Positions 50,798 to 59,654 of a stretch of 64,000 bases of DNA are shown one piece after another. The position numbers and the translations under genes are program-made. Each line of letters begins with the position of its first letter. Position 1 is the stretch's first letter. The notes under the pieces were generated by a model that saw only the letters and a list, made by a program, of their open reading frames with translations, did no database searches and had not been told where the DNA came from. The stretch spans positions 9,002 to 73,001 of the forward strand of contig CALDPX010000067.1 of assembly GCA_937911745.1 (NCBI GenBank), written 5' to 3'. This stretch comes from an uncultured Alistipes sp. (lineage in GTDB: Bacteria > Bacteroidota > Bacteroidia > Bacteroidales > Rikenellaceae).

Positions 50798-52093
50798 ATG
50801 GCAAATTTTGTAGAAGAACTCAGGTGGAGGGGTATGATTCAGGATATGATGCCCGGTACTGAGGAGCAACTCGAAAAGGAGATGACAACCGCCTACCTCG
50901 GCATTGACCCTACGGCAGACTCTCTGCACATCGGTCACTTGGTGGGTGTTATGATACTCAAACACTTGCAGAGGTGTGGTCACAAACCCATCGCCTTGGT
51001 GGGTGGTGCTACGGGTATGATTGGCGACCCTTCGGGCAAGTCGCAGGAGCGTAACCTCTTGGACGAGGCCACGTTGCGCCACAACCAGGAGGCCATTAAG
51101 GCTCAACTTGCGCGTCTTATCGACTTCGATAGCGACGCTCCCAATGCAGCAATCCTTGTGAACAACTACGACTGGATGAAGGAGTTTTCGTTCTTGGAGT
51201 TCATTCGCGATGTGGGCAAACACATTACCGTTAACTATATGATGGCTAAGGACTCGGTGAAGAAGAGGTTCAACGGCGAGGGCGATGGTATGTCCTTCAC
51301 GGAGTTCACCTACCAGCTGGTGCAGGGCTACGACTTCTACCACCTCTACGAGGCTCACGGCTGTAAGTTGCAACTTGGCGGTAGCGACCAGTGGGGTAAC
51401 ATCACCACCGGTACGGAACTCATCCGCCGCAAGAAGGGTGCTACGGATGCTTATGCGCTGACCTGCCCCCTGATTAAGAAGGCTGACGGTACCAAGTTTG
51501 GCAAGACCGAGAGCGGTAACATCTGGCTCGATGCTCGCTACACTTCGCCCTATAAATTCTATCAATTTTGGCTCAATGTGAGTGACGAGGATGCCAAGAG
51601 TTATATCAAAATCTTCACATTCCTCGACAAGGAGACCATCGACAACCTCATCGCCGAGCACGAGGCAGCACCCCACGAGCGCAAACTCCAAAAACGCTTG
51701 GCAGAGGAGATTACAGTTATGATTCACTCGCGCGAGGAGTACGAGAAGGCTGTGGCAGCCAGCGGCATCCTCTTTGGCTCGAATGCCGGCGAGGCTCTGA
51801 AATCCATCGACGAGGCGACCTTCTTGCAGGTCTTTGAGGGTGTTCCTCAGTTCAAAATTTCGGCTTCTGAGTTGGCTGAGGGCGTAGATTTCCTCACGCT
51901 GTGTGTGGAGAAAGCCCCCGCATTCCCCTCGAAGGGCGAACTGAGGAAACTCATTCAGGGTGGCGGCGTGTCGCTCAACAAGGAGAAAGTTGCTGACCCC
52001 TATATGGTTGTGAACAACGACAACCTCATAGCCGGCAAGTATCTCTTGGTGCAGAAAGGTAAGAAGAACTACTACATACTCATTGCCGAGTAG
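50798..52093 (+). CDS. tyrS: tyrosyl-tRNA synthetase
   Basis: Protein of 431 residues. Class I signatures are HIGH in PTADSLHIGHLVGVM and KFGKT in GTKFGKTESGN; the Tyr-specific GGSDQWGNITTG is present; an S4 RNA-binding domain ends the protein (LRKLIQGGGVSLNKEKV). This is the TyrRS form of E. coli/Bacillus. It stands alone here, flanked by inverted repeat copies together with folE. Confidence 0.97.
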   Translation: MANFVEELRWRGMIQDMMPGTEEQLEKEMTTAYLGIDPTADSLHIGHLVGVMILKHLQRCGHKPIALVGGATGMIGDPSGKSQERNLLDEATLRHNQEAIKAQLARLIDFDSDAPNAAILVNNYDWMKEFSFLEFIRDVGKHITVNYMMAKDSVKKRFNGEGDGMSFTEFTYQLVQGYDFYHLYEAHGCKLQLGGSDQWGNITTGTELIRRKKGATDAYALTCPLIKKADGTKFGKTESGNIWLDARYTSPYKFYQFWLNVSDEDAKSYIKIFTFLDKETIDNLIAEHEAAPHERKLQKRLAEEITVMIHSREEYEKAVAASGILFGSNAGEALKSIDEATFLQVFEGVPQFKISASELAEGVDFLTLCVEKAPAFPSKGELRKLIQGGGVSLNKEKVADPYMVVNNDNLIAGKYLLVQKGKKNYYILIAE

Positions 52094-52112
52094 GTTATCA
52101 TCATCCAAACGA

Positions 52113-52145
52113 CACCGCCCCGCACATTCATCGTGCGGGGCGGTG
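52113..52145. terminator. terminator between tyrS and folE
   Basis: 13-bp stem CACCGCCCCGCAC / GTGCGGGGCGGTG with a 7-nt loop and a T-rich tail; the genes converge. Confidence 0.85.
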
Positions 52146-52167
52146 TTGTTTATGGTATGAAGGTGGG

Positions 52168-52764
52168 CTAATGCAGTTTTGCCCCTATCAGTTCGAGGAA
52201 CTCTTGGCGTGTTTCGTGGTGGTTGAGGAAAGCACCGCTAAAAGCCGAGGTGGTTGTTATGGAGTTCTGCTTCTGCACACCCCTCATCTGCATACACATA
52301 TGCGCAGCCTCAATAACCACAGCCACACCCAGCGGGTTGAGCGTCTCCTGTATGCAGTCGCGAATCTCCATAGTGAGCCTCTCCTGCACCTGCAAACGGC
52401 GAGCAAAACTCTCCACACAGCGGGGAATCTTCGACAAGCCAACAATTTGCCCATTGGGGATATAGGCAATGTGAGCCTTGCCATAGAAAGGCAACATATG
52501 GTGCTCACACATCGAATAGAGTTCGATATCCTTCACTATGACCATCTGGCGATAATCCTCCTTGAAAATCGCAGAGCGCAAAATCTCGGCAGGCTCCTCA
52601 GCATAGCCCTTAGTCAAAAATTGCATACACTTGGCAACCCTCTCGGGGGTCTTAACAAGCCCCTCGCGCTCGGGATTCTCTCCCAACAGGCGCAATATCG
52701 CCTCGTAGTGCTCCATAAGTTCCGCCGTAACCTCTGGCGAATAAATCTCTTCTCGTTTGTACAT
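52168..52764 (-). CDS. folE: GTP cyclohydrolase I
   Basis: Protein of 198 residues catalysing the first step of folate synthesis, GTP to dihydroneopterin triphosphate. Zinc and catalytic residues are visible in ELYSMCEHHMLPFYGKAHIAY (Cys, His-His), GLSKIPRCVESFARRLQVQERLT and AAHMCMQMRGVQ (Cys). Normal length. folC is elsewhere in the window (12.8 kb). Confidence 0.97.
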   Translation of the reverse strand: MYKREEIYSPEVTAELMEHYEAILRLLGENPEREGLVKTPERVAKCMQFLTKGYAEEPAEILRSAIFKEDYRQMVIVKDIELYSMCEHHMLPFYGKAHIAYIPNGQIVGLSKIPRCVESFARRLQVQERLTMEIRDCIQETLNPLGVAVVIEAAHMCMQMRGVQKQNSITTTSAFSGAFLNHHETRQEFLELIGAKLH

Positions 52765-52810
52765 TTTATGTTAGTGTTTTTAGTCTTCCTTTTTTCGCGA
52801 CTTTTTCTTC

Positions 52811-52866
52811 GCGACTTTTTATAAAAAGTCGCCCAAAAATTTTTATGCGATACTGCGTATCGCTTT
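52811..52866 (-). repeat. double-hairpin repeat (copy 2, inverted)
   Basis: Inverse of 50698-50753 with two differences over 56 nt, lying upstream of folE. A partial GCGACTTTTT (52798-52807) sits beside it. The two copies bracket tyrS-folE. Confidence 0.8.
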
Positions 52867-52900
52867 CTCATCCACTTCACGAGTGGGTTTTGTGGAAGGA

Positions 52901-52981
52901 TTTTTGCGCCAAATTCGGAGAGGGAGTCCGCAGTTTACAAGGCGTAAATGAGGAACTCACTATCTGAATTTGGTGCAAAAA
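52901..52981. repeat. nested palindrome downstream of groS (shared core)
   Basis: Outer arms TTTTTGCGCCAAATTC and GAATTTGGTGCAAAAA pair; the core is GAGTCCGCAGTTTAC..CGTAAATGAGGAACTC. It lies 21 nt after the groS stop and probably terminates that gene. Confidence 0.75.
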
Positions 52982-53002
52982 GCACCCATAAGGCACACTC
53001 GG

Positions 53003-53275
53003 CTACCCCAGAACTGCGAGTATATCCGACTGTTTCATAATAAGGTAGTCCTCGCCATCAAAGTGAATTTCGGTGCCGGCATATTTACCATAGAGCACCT
53101 TGTCGCCCTCTTTGACCTCCATCTTAACCTCGGCGGTGCCGGGACCTACTGCCACAACCTTACCAACAAGTGGTTTCTCTTTTGCCGTGTCGGGAATAAA
53201 CAATCCGCCTGCGGTCTTCTCTTCTGCCGGAGCGGGAGCAATCAGCACCCTGTCCGAAAGTGGTTTAATTGCCAT
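53003..53275 (-). CDS. groS: co-chaperonin GroES
   Basis: Protein of 90 residues: KPLSDRVLIAPAPAEEKTAGGLFIPDTAKEKPLVGKVVAVGPG, then VKEGDKVLYGKYAGTEI, with the flexible mobile loop that docks on GroEL. Family calls are certain. Unusually, groL does not follow: the next gene downstream is folE, 239 nt away, and the gap holds repeat elements. No CIRCE operator is seen upstream. Confidence 0.96.
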   Translation of the reverse strand: MAIKPLSDRVLIAPAPAEEKTAGGLFIPDTAKEKPLVGKVVAVGPGTAEVKMEVKEGDKVLYGKYAGTEIHFDGEDYLIMKQSDILAVLG

Positions 53276-53401
53276 AGTTTTTCGTGTTTTTATTATTGTT
53301 TTTTAGTTTCAGCGTAGTTTATTGTGCGCCATTTGCCCCATCTTTGAGCAACCTTTGTGCCAGACACCGCCGACTGCCAAAATGTCAGCCGATGCTATCG
53401 G

Positions 53402-55015
53402 CTACTGCTCCGAGAGGATTTCCAACGCTTTCTGTATACTCTCGTCGATCGGCTCAATCTGAGAGAAGTAGCCTACATCCTGCAACTCCGTATTGCGGGC
53501 AATGTAGGCGCGAAGCATCGAGCGTAGCAACTTCTCCGATTTGCGTATCTGCTTCCACTCGGGCTTCACACCCTTACTCTCGGCATATGCCACAAAGTCC
53601 TCCAATAGCCTCCTATCGCCATCGAGAAAATCGTTGAGTTCCTCTACGCTCTTTATGGCGTTAATCTCGCTACGATGGCGGTCGGCATAGTCCAGCGTGT
53701 AGCGATAGAGCACATTGAGTCCCGTTGCGGCATAGTAGTATGGAGTCATATCGAGCGTATCGATAGGCACAAAGACATCTGGCATAATGCCACCGCCGCC
53801 ATAGACCACCTTACCCTTAGGTGTGGTGAATTTCAGCGAGTCGGCAAAACGTATGCTGTCTGCCGAGAACATCTCGCCCTTCTCATAGCGGTGGATGATG
53901 TCCAAGAGGTAGTCCTCCTCGCCCTTGTCGTAGGGCTTTTGAATACAACGCCCTGTGGGGGTGTAGTACCTTGCAACGGTCATCCTCACTGCCGAGCCAT
54001 CGGCAAGAGGTATCTGACTCTGCACCAAGCCCTTGCCATAAGAGCGGCGACCTACGATAGTACCTCGGTCGTTGTCCTGCAAGGCACCCGCAAGGATTTC
54101 GCTCGACGAGGCACTATAATCGTCAATCAGCACCACCAGCGGGATGTCGGTCAGTGTTCCGCCACCCGTACTATACTCCTTCTGCTGGTTACCAGCCCTA
54201 TCTTCGGTGTAGACGATGAGTTTACCCTCGGGCAAGAACTCGTTGGTCATACGGATTGCTTGGTCGAGGTAGCCGCCCGAGTTGCTGCGGAGGTCGAAGA
54301 TAAGTTTTGTCATACCCTCCTCTTTGAGTTTTGCTACGGCTTCGAGAAATTCGCGGTGGGTGGTACGGGCAAAACTTGTGAGCCTTATGTAGCCCACTTC
54401 GGGGCGCAACATAAAGGCTGCATCTATGCTGTGCAGGGGTATTTTATCCCTCACGATATCCACCTCAACGAGTCCTTCTACGTTATCCCTCACGATGCCT
54501 ACCTTCACTTTGGTGCCACGCTTACCTCTGAGGCGTTCTATGACCTTGTCTTGCTCAATTTTGCGCCCTGCAATGGTATCTCCATCTACGGTCACAATCC
54601 TGTCGCCCGGCAGCACACCCGCCTTATAACTCGGACCGCCTGCCACCGTATTGAGCACCACCACCGTATCGGTAGCCATATTAAAGACCACACCAATGCC
54701 GTCAAACTCCCCCTCCAATGGCTCGTTGACAGCCTGCAAATCCTCCAAAGGGATATAAACCGAGTGGGGATCGAGCCCCACGAAGAGTTCGTGCATCAGT
54801 CGCTCCACGATGGTGTCCGTATCTACGGGATCGAGGTAGTGTCGCCCAACAAGCGAGAGCGTATAGTCCAACTTGCTTGCTGTGGGGGTGTGGAACGATT
54901 GCTGTGCGGAGGGTTTGGGACGAGCCGAAGAGATGGTATAGCCCATCCACACTCCCAGAGCAATAAGAGCGGCTGCCACTGCGGGCAACCAAAGAGTGAG
55001 TTTATCGCGTTTCAT
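53402..55015 (-). CDS. S41-family C-terminal processing peptidase (second copy)
   Basis: Protein of 537 residues with an N-terminal membrane anchor (LWLPAVAAALIALGVWMGYTI, about 8-28), a PDZ domain (PSYKAGVLPGDRIVTVDGDTI) and the protease domain with catalytic Ser in DDYSASSSEILAG and Lys in RRSYGKGLVQ. It precedes no partner in its direction and follows the DUF3078 gene by 6 nt, so the pair is co-transcribed. Homologous to but distinct from the protein at 6569-8254. Confidence 0.94.
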   Translation of the reverse strand: MKRDKLTLWLPAVAAALIALGVWMGYTISSARPKPSAQQSFHTPTASKLDYTLSLVGRHYLDPVDTDTIVERLMHELFVGLDPHSVYIPLEDLQAVNEPLEGEFDGIGVVFNMATDTVVVLNTVAGGPSYKAGVLPGDRIVTVDGDTIAGRKIEQDKVIERLRGKRGTKVKVGIVRDNVEGLVEVDIVRDKIPLHSIDAAFMLRPEVGYIRLTSFARTTHREFLEAVAKLKEEGMTKLIFDLRSNSGGYLDQAIRMTNEFLPEGKLIVYTEDRAGNQQKEYSTGGGTLTDIPLVVLIDDYSASSSEILAGALQDNDRGTIVGRRSYGKGLVQSQIPLADGSAVRMTVARYYTPTGRCIQKPYDKGEEDYLLDIIHRYEKGEMFSADSIRFADSLKFTTPKGKVVYGGGGIMPDVFVPIDTLDMTPYYYAATGLNVLYRYTLDYADRHRSEINAIKSVEELNDFLDGDRRLLEDFVAYAESKGVKPEWKQIRKSEKLLRSMLRAYIARNTELQDVGYFSQIEPIDESIQKALEILSEQ

Positions 55016-55021
55016 CTATGA

Positions 55022-56011
55022 CTATTTGTTTCGGAATTTGTAGGTCAAGCCCAGCGTTGCCGAGTATTGGTATTGCGCCCGAGGACTTGCCGATTCGAGG
55101 TAATAAATCACTCCATAGAGTTTTATGGAGAGGTACTTCGAGAGGCTCAGGTCGAACCAATTATCCCACCTTACGGTTGGTGGCGAAACGAGGTTCGTAA
55201 AGGCATAGAGAGTCGAGCGATAGCGCATCCTCTCGCCCCAAAACTTCTTATCAAAGGATACATTTATGGAGGGACCTATCGAGCTAAATACCCTCTTGCC
55301 CGCAGGCACACCGTTGAGTCCCTGCTCGTAGAGCCTATCGTCCAACATCGTAATCATATTACCCGATATGGGCGAGAGCGTCACTTTGTAGGGCGCACCG
55401 CTTGGCGCATAGGTAAAACCGACCGACACGTCCAAATAACCGGGCGAGAGCACTGCCGAGATGAGCGTTTGGTCGGTGCGCGAGGCAAAGCCGTCGCCAA
55501 ATTGTGTGCGGAAGCCGAGCGTTGCCGAGTAGGACCACCCGCCCTCGTGCATATCCCACGACATAACCTCCGATATTTTAAGTTCATCGACATTCTTGAA
55601 GGGAGTTTTGTCGATGTAGTTCATACCATAGCGGGCGTTGATTGTCAAATCGTGCGCAAACTTGCTACGTTTGTAGCGGTGGTGTACAAAGAGCGTTGCA
55701 AGTCCCGAGAAAGTGTTGTCACCACCGGCTGTCCAATTCTCAAATTGGAGTGCCGAGGTCTGAAATGAGCCCTCAATCTCGAAGAGGTTGCGCTCCCTAC
55801 GCTGTCGGTTGCGCTCTGCCACCCACGCAGCGTGGTCGTAATAGTCGTTGGAAAGAGTGTCGACCTTGTTGCGTGTGATACCACCCAAAGCGGGGACTCC
55901 TGCATTCTCCCTTTGGGGCTGCGCCCTGCGTATGGTGTACTGCGCCATAGCACTCTCGCTCGCAATCATTGCCAACAAAAACAACACCACATATTTCGTC
56001 GCTCGCAACAT
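55022..56011 (-). CDS. DUF3078 outer-membrane beta-barrel protein
   Basis: Protein of 329 residues with a cleavable signal peptide (MLRATKYVVLFLLAMIASES, cut after AMA). The mature protein shows alternating aromatic strands ending with LGLTYKFRN, typical of an outer-membrane barrel with a C-terminal aromatic. DUF3078 is a Bacteroidota family of unknown function. The gene lies 6 nt upstream of the S41 protease gene. Confidence 0.85.
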   Translation of the reverse strand: MLRATKYVVLFLLAMIASESAMAQYTIRRAQPQRENAGVPALGGITRNKVDTLSNDYYDHAAWVAERNRQRRERNLFEIEGSFQTSALQFENWTAGGDNTFSGLATLFVHHRYKRSKFAHDLTINARYGMNYIDKTPFKNVDELKISEVMSWDMHEGGWSYSATLGFRTQFGDGFASRTDQTLISAVLSPGYLDVSVGFTYAPSGAPYKVTLSPISGNMITMLDDRLYEQGLNGVPAGKRVFSSIGPSINVSFDKKFWGERMRYRSTLYAFTNLVSPPTVRWDNWFDLSLSKYLSIKLYGVIYYLESASPRAQYQYSATLGLTYKFRNK

Positions 56012-56053
56012 TATAGTCTATACCTATGATTACATAAGAATTATTAATCGTAC

Positions 56054-56061
56054 AAAGATAA
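56054..56061 (-). promoter_or_regulatory. -7 box for the DUF3078-S41 operon
   Basis: Minus-strand TATCTTTG, 43 nt before the DUF3078 start; no clear -33 TTG. It diverges from the nfo promoter 20 nt away. Confidence 0.55.
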
Positions 56062-56082
56062 CGATTTTAGTCGGATATTTGT

Positions 56083-56090
56083 ATATTTGT
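56083..56090 (+). promoter_or_regulatory. -7 box for nfo
   Basis: TATATTTG, 34 nt before the nfo ATG. Confidence 0.5.
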
Positions 56091-56124
56091 AATAGAATTC
56101 AAAGAGTTAAAAACGAATAATAAT

Positions 56125-56970
56125 ATGAAATACTTTGGAGCACACGTTTCGGCATCGGGCGGCGTAGATAACGCGCCCCGCAATGCACACAACATAGGAG
56201 CAGGCGCATTTGCTCTCTTCACGAAGAACCAACGCCAATGGTTTGCGCCACCACTCTCGGCAAAAGATATTGAGGCTTTCAGGGCAGAGTGTGAGCGTCT
56301 TGGCTATGCTCCCCACCAGATACTGCCCCACGATTCGTACCTCATAAACCTCGGACACCCCGACACCGAGGGACTCGAAAAGTCGCGTGCATCCTTTATT
56401 GAGGAGATGCAGCGTTGCGAACTCCTCGGGCTCGACAGACTCAATTTCCACCCCGGTAGCCACCTCGGACGTATAGGCTTGGAAGAGAGCCTTGCGAGGG
56501 TTGCCGAGAGTATCAACATTGCTTTGGACAAGACCAAAGGTGTGACGGCGGTGATTGAGAATACCGCAGGGCAGGGCACCAACCTCGGACACCGTTTCGA
56601 GGAGATAGCCTACATCATAGACCGTGTGGAGGACAAGTCGAGAGTCGGCTTCTGCATCGATACCTGCCACGCCTTTGCTGCGGGCTACGACCTCTCTTCG
56701 GCAGAGGCTTGCGAGAAGACGTTTAGTGAGATAGACCGCATTGTTCCTCTCGACCGCTATTTGAAGGGTATGCACCTCAATGATGCTATGCGCCCCCTCG
56801 GTAGCCGCATCGACCGCCACGAACGCTTGGGCAAGGGCGAGATTGGCTGGGAGTGCTTTGGGTATATAGCCCGCGATTCACGCTTCGACAATATGCCCCT
56901 CGTACTCGAAACCATCGACGAGAGCCTCTGGAAGGAGGAGATAGCGGAACTATATCGACTAAATAGTTGA
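56125..56970 (+). CDS. nfo: endonuclease IV
   Basis: Protein of 281 residues, an AP endonuclease that repairs abasic sites with three zinc ions. Zinc-binding motifs are visible: FHPGSHLG, IENTAGQGTNLG, GFCIDTCHAFAAGYD, MHLNDAM and RHERLGKGEIGW. Normal length. The stop codon is followed directly by a heptad array and other repeats. Confidence 0.97.
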   Translation: MKYFGAHVSASGGVDNAPRNAHNIGAGAFALFTKNQRQWFAPPLSAKDIEAFRAECERLGYAPHQILPHDSYLINLGHPDTEGLEKSRASFIEEMQRCELLGLDRLNFHPGSHLGRIGLEESLARVAESINIALDKTKGVTAVIENTAGQGTNLGHRFEEIAYIIDRVEDKSRVGFCIDTCHAFAAGYDLSSAEACEKTFSEIDRIVPLDRYLKGMHLNDAMRPLGSRIDRHERLGKGEIGWECFGYIARDSRFDNMPLVLETIDESLWKEEIAELYRLNS

Positions 56971-57043
56971 GAATTGAGAATTGAGAGTTGAGAGTTGATT
57001 TTTTGTAAGGACTTTAAGGTCCTTAAAGTCCTTAAAGGACAAA
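56967..57043 (+). repeat. heptad and AAGG-type repeat modules after nfo
   Basis: GAATTGA-type units (GTTGAGAATTGAGAATTGA and following) begin at the nfo stop; then TAAGGACTTTAAGGTCCTT and AAAGTCCTTAAAGGAC (about 57007-57041), which is self-complementary. Confidence 0.75.
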
Positions 57044-57127
57044 TAACGAGATGGATGCAAGGCAGGGGCGTAACGCCCCTTTTGTGAGGGTGGTCCTTTG
57101 CAAGTAAAAATCGCCAAGAGTGGAGAT

Positions 57128-57212
57128 ATTTTTGTGCCAAAAGAAGGAGCGGGCTCCGAAGTTTACTTAATCGTAAATGAGGAGTCCGCTCTCTGAATTT
57201 TGGTGCAAAAAT
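57128..57212. repeat. nested palindrome between nfo and mscL (shared core)
   Basis: Outer arms ATTTTTGTGCCAAAA / TTTTGGTGCAAAAAT; core GCGGGCTCCGAAGTTTAC..CGTAAATGAGGAGTCCGC. The right arm ends 6 nt before the mscL stop codon (57219). Part of the preceding gap (57044-57127) contains GGGGCGTAACGCCCC. Confidence 0.8.
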
Positions 57213-57218
57213 AGCCCT

Positions 57219-57650
57219 CTATTGGTGATTTTTTAAGAGGTCGCGGATTTCGGTGAGGAGTATCTCCTCTTTGGTAGGCTCTGGTTCGGGTGCAGGAGCG
57301 GGTGCGGGAGCAGCGGCAGCCTCCTCAGCCTCTTTCTTCTTGGTGAGTTCCGAAAGGCGATTGATGCCTTTAATGAGGAAGAAGATGGAGAGTGCCACGA
57401 TGAGGAAGTCGAACACCTGCTGCAAGAATGCGCCATATTTCCACATTACAGGCTCAGCCTCACTGCCGAGGTTCACTGCCAGGTCGGTAAAGTTCACTTT
57501 GCCGATGAGCATACCCAGAGGGGGCATAATGACATCATTAACAAGCGAGGTAACGATTTTACCAAATGCGCCACCGATGATAACACCGACTGCCATATCT
57601 ACGACATTACCTTTGAGCGCAAATTTTTTGAATTCGGACAAAAACGACAT
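57219..57650 (-). CDS. mscL: large-conductance mechanosensitive channel
   Basis: Protein of 143 residues. MSFLSEFKKFALKGNVVDMAVGVIIGGAFGKIVTSLVNDVIMPPLG is the N-terminal helix and first membrane helix, and FLIVALSIFFLIKGINRL the second. A Pro/Ala/Glu linker (PAPAPAPEPEPTKEEIL) precedes the C-terminal helical bundle. It relieves turgor after osmotic downshift. Confidence 0.97.
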   Translation of the reverse strand: MSFLSEFKKFALKGNVVDMAVGVIIGGAFGKIVTSLVNDVIMPPLGMLIGKVNFTDLAVNLGSEAEPVMWKYGAFLQQVFDFLIVALSIFFLIKGINRLSELTKKKEAEEAAAAPAPAPAPEPEPTKEEILLTEIRDLLKNHQ

Positions 57651-57696
57651 AGTTTCGTGAGTTTAATGAGTTAGTGTAAAAAATATTTTGTTTGCG

Positions 57697-57728
57697 CAAA
57701 TATACGAATATATTTTGCAAAATGTCAA
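57697..57728 (-). promoter_or_regulatory. mscL promoter
   Basis: Minus-strand TTG (57726-57728), 21 nt, TATATTTG (57697-57704). Confidence 0.55.
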
Positions 57729-57745
57729 TAAAAGTTCTAACTTTA
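57713..57745 (+). promoter_or_regulatory. aminotransferase promoter, overlapping the mscL promoter
   Basis: TTTTG (57713-57717), 20 nt, TAACTTTA (57738-57745, last base off consensus). It overlaps the divergent mscL promoter. Confidence 0.45.
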
Positions 57746-57802
57746 CACTCGCACACACAAAGTGTGCAGACAAAAGAAGAATAACACTAACACTTTTGTG
57801 CA

Positions 57803-59011
57803 ATGTTGAAAATTTCGGCAAAGAGCCACACGCTTCCCATCTCGCCCATCCGCAGGCTTGTGCCGCTGGCAGAGGCTGCCGCAGCAAGGGGTACTCACAT
57901 CTACAAACTCAACATCGGACAGCCCGACATCCTCTCGCCCGAGGAGGCTGTAAGAGCGGTGCAGGGTATCAGCGACCAGATATATCCCTACTCCCACTCG
58001 GCAGGATTGTTGTCGTATCGCAAAAAACTCGTGGAGTACTACGCCAAGAACGGCATAGACCTCTCGATAGACGACATTATTGTGACGCTCGGAGGTACGG
58101 AGGCGGCACAGATGGCTATGCTCATTTGCGCCAACCCCGGCGAGGAGATTTTGGTCCCCGAGCCTTTCTATGCAAACTACAACACATTCGCTGCGAGTTA
58201 CGACACCATACTTGTGCCCGTGCCGAGCAGCATAGACAACGACTTTGCGCTCCCCTCGCGAGAGGAGTTCCTAAAACGCATTACCCCTCGCACACGCGCC
58301 ATACTTATATGTAACCCCAACAACCCTACGGGACACCTATACACTCGCGAAGAGATGGAGATGCTTGCCGATATGGCTGCACACTACAACCTCTATCTGA
58401 TAAGTGATGAGGTCTATCGTGAGTTCTGCTACGATGGCACCAAGCAGGTGTCGGCACTATCGCTGAAAGGCATTGACGACAATGTGGTGGTTATTGACTC
58501 CGTATCGAAACGATATAGTATGTGTGGTGTGAGGCTCGGCAACATCGTCAGCCGCAATAAGGAGGTTATGGCTGCCGCACTGAAACTCGCACAGGCACGC
58601 CTATCGCCACCCTACTTGGCACAAATTGCCGCCTCGGCAGCGATGGATGCCCCGCAGAAGTACTACGATGATGTAGTGGCAGAGTACACTGCAAGGCGCG
58701 ACTGCCTGGTCGAAGAACTCAACAAAATCCCCGGTGTCTACTCGCCCAAGCCTCAGGGTGCATTCTACACTATGGCACGTTTCCCCGTAGATGACTGCCA
58801 TAAGTTCGCCTGCTGGCTGCTGACGGACTTTTCTTATAAGGGTGCCACGGTGCAACTCGCCCCTGCGAGTGGATTCTACGCCACCAAGGGCAAGGGCACA
58901 CAGGAGGCACGCATCGCCTACGTTCTGTGCAAGGAGGACTTGCTTGCAGCGTGCGAAATTCTGCGCGAGGCACTGAAAGTCTATCCCGGAAGGATTGAGC
59001 AATCAGAGTAA
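57803..59011 (+). CDS. PLP-dependent aminotransferase, class I/II
   Basis: Protein of 402 residues. The fold-type I features are THIYKLNIGQPDI, YSHSAGLLSYRKKLVEYY, ICNPNNPTGHLYTREEM, LISDEVYREFCYDG and the PLP lysine in DSVSKRYSMCGVRLG (about residue 235). It most resembles aspartate/aromatic aminotransferases; substrate specificity cannot be told. It lies 27 nt upstream of the phosphatase gene. Confidence 0.92.
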   Translation: MLKISAKSHTLPISPIRRLVPLAEAAAARGTHIYKLNIGQPDILSPEEAVRAVQGISDQIYPYSHSAGLLSYRKKLVEYYAKNGIDLSIDDIIVTLGGTEAAQMAMLICANPGEEILVPEPFYANYNTFAASYDTILVPVPSSIDNDFALPSREEFLKRITPRTRAILICNPNNPTGHLYTREEMEMLADMAAHYNLYLISDEVYREFCYDGTKQVSALSLKGIDDNVVVIDSVSKRYSMCGVRLGNIVSRNKEVMAAALKLAQARLSPPYLAQIAASAAMDAPQKYYDDVVAEYTARRDCLVEELNKIPGVYSPKPQGAFYTMARFPVDDCHKFACWLLTDFSYKGATVQLAPASGFYATKGKGTQEARIAYVLCKEDLLAACEILREALKVYPGRIEQSE

Positions 59012-59038
59012 CACTCTCTTTTCGCAAACCAAATAGAG

Positions 59039-59512
59039 ATGAAAAAGATACTTTTTGTCTGCCTCGGAAATATATGCCGCTCCTCGGCGGCGGATGAGAT
59101 AATGCGCCAGCAGGTGCTCTCGGCAGGACTTGGCAATGAGTTCGAAATTGACTCGGCAGGTACCTATGGCGGTCACGCAGGCGACCTCCCCGACCCCCGA
59201 ATGAGGGCTGCGGGCAAGAGGCGAGGCTACAACTTCACACACCGTAGTCGCAAGGTGCGCTCGGAGGATTTTGAACGCTTCGACCTATTGCTGGCTATGG
59301 ACGACTCGGTCTATGAGTCGCTCAGCCGCCTTGCACCAACCGTAGATTCGCTCCAAAAATTGGAACGTATGACGGACTACATACCCAGCCACTTCGGCTA
59401 CGACTACGTTCCCGACCCCTACTACGAGGGAGCCGAAGGTTTCGAACTTGTCCTCGATATGCTCGAAGAGGGATGCAGGGAACTGCTTAAAGAGTTGAGA
59501 ATTGAGAATTGA
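59039..59512 (+). CDS. low-molecular-weight protein-tyrosine phosphatase
   Basis: Protein of 157 residues with the catalytic CX5R loop CLGNICRSS near the N-terminus (Cys10, Arg16) and the general acid Asp in VPDPYYEG. It probably dephosphorylates tyrosine kinases of the exopolysaccharide type or other substrates. The final residues RIEN and the TGA stop come from a GAATTGA-type repeat. Confidence 0.93.
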   Translation: MKKILFVCLGNICRSSAADEIMRQQVLSAGLGNEFEIDSAGTYGGHAGDLPDPRMRAAGKRRGYNFTHRSRKVRSEDFERFDLLLAMDDSVYESLSRLAPTVDSLQKLERMTDYIPSHFGYDYVPDPYYEGAEGFELVLDMLEEGCRELLKELRIEN

Positions 59513-59636
59513 GAATTGAGAAAATCGCGAGTAAGCGAGAGTTGAGTTTTTCTTGTAAAGACATTAAGGTCCTTAAACTCTTATAAGCCCTATATGCCTT
59601 ATATGCCTTAGGACTATTGACGTTAGACGTTAGACA
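59495..59636 (+). repeat. modules after the phosphatase gene
   Basis: GAATTGA-type units start inside the phosphatase gene. Then GCGAGTAAGCGAG (also at 63.97 kb), AAGGTCCTTAAACTC, and the inverse of the GTCTAACGTCAATAGTCC module (about 59608-59636). Confidence 0.7.
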
Positions 59637-59654
59637 AAAACGATTTTTGCGGAA

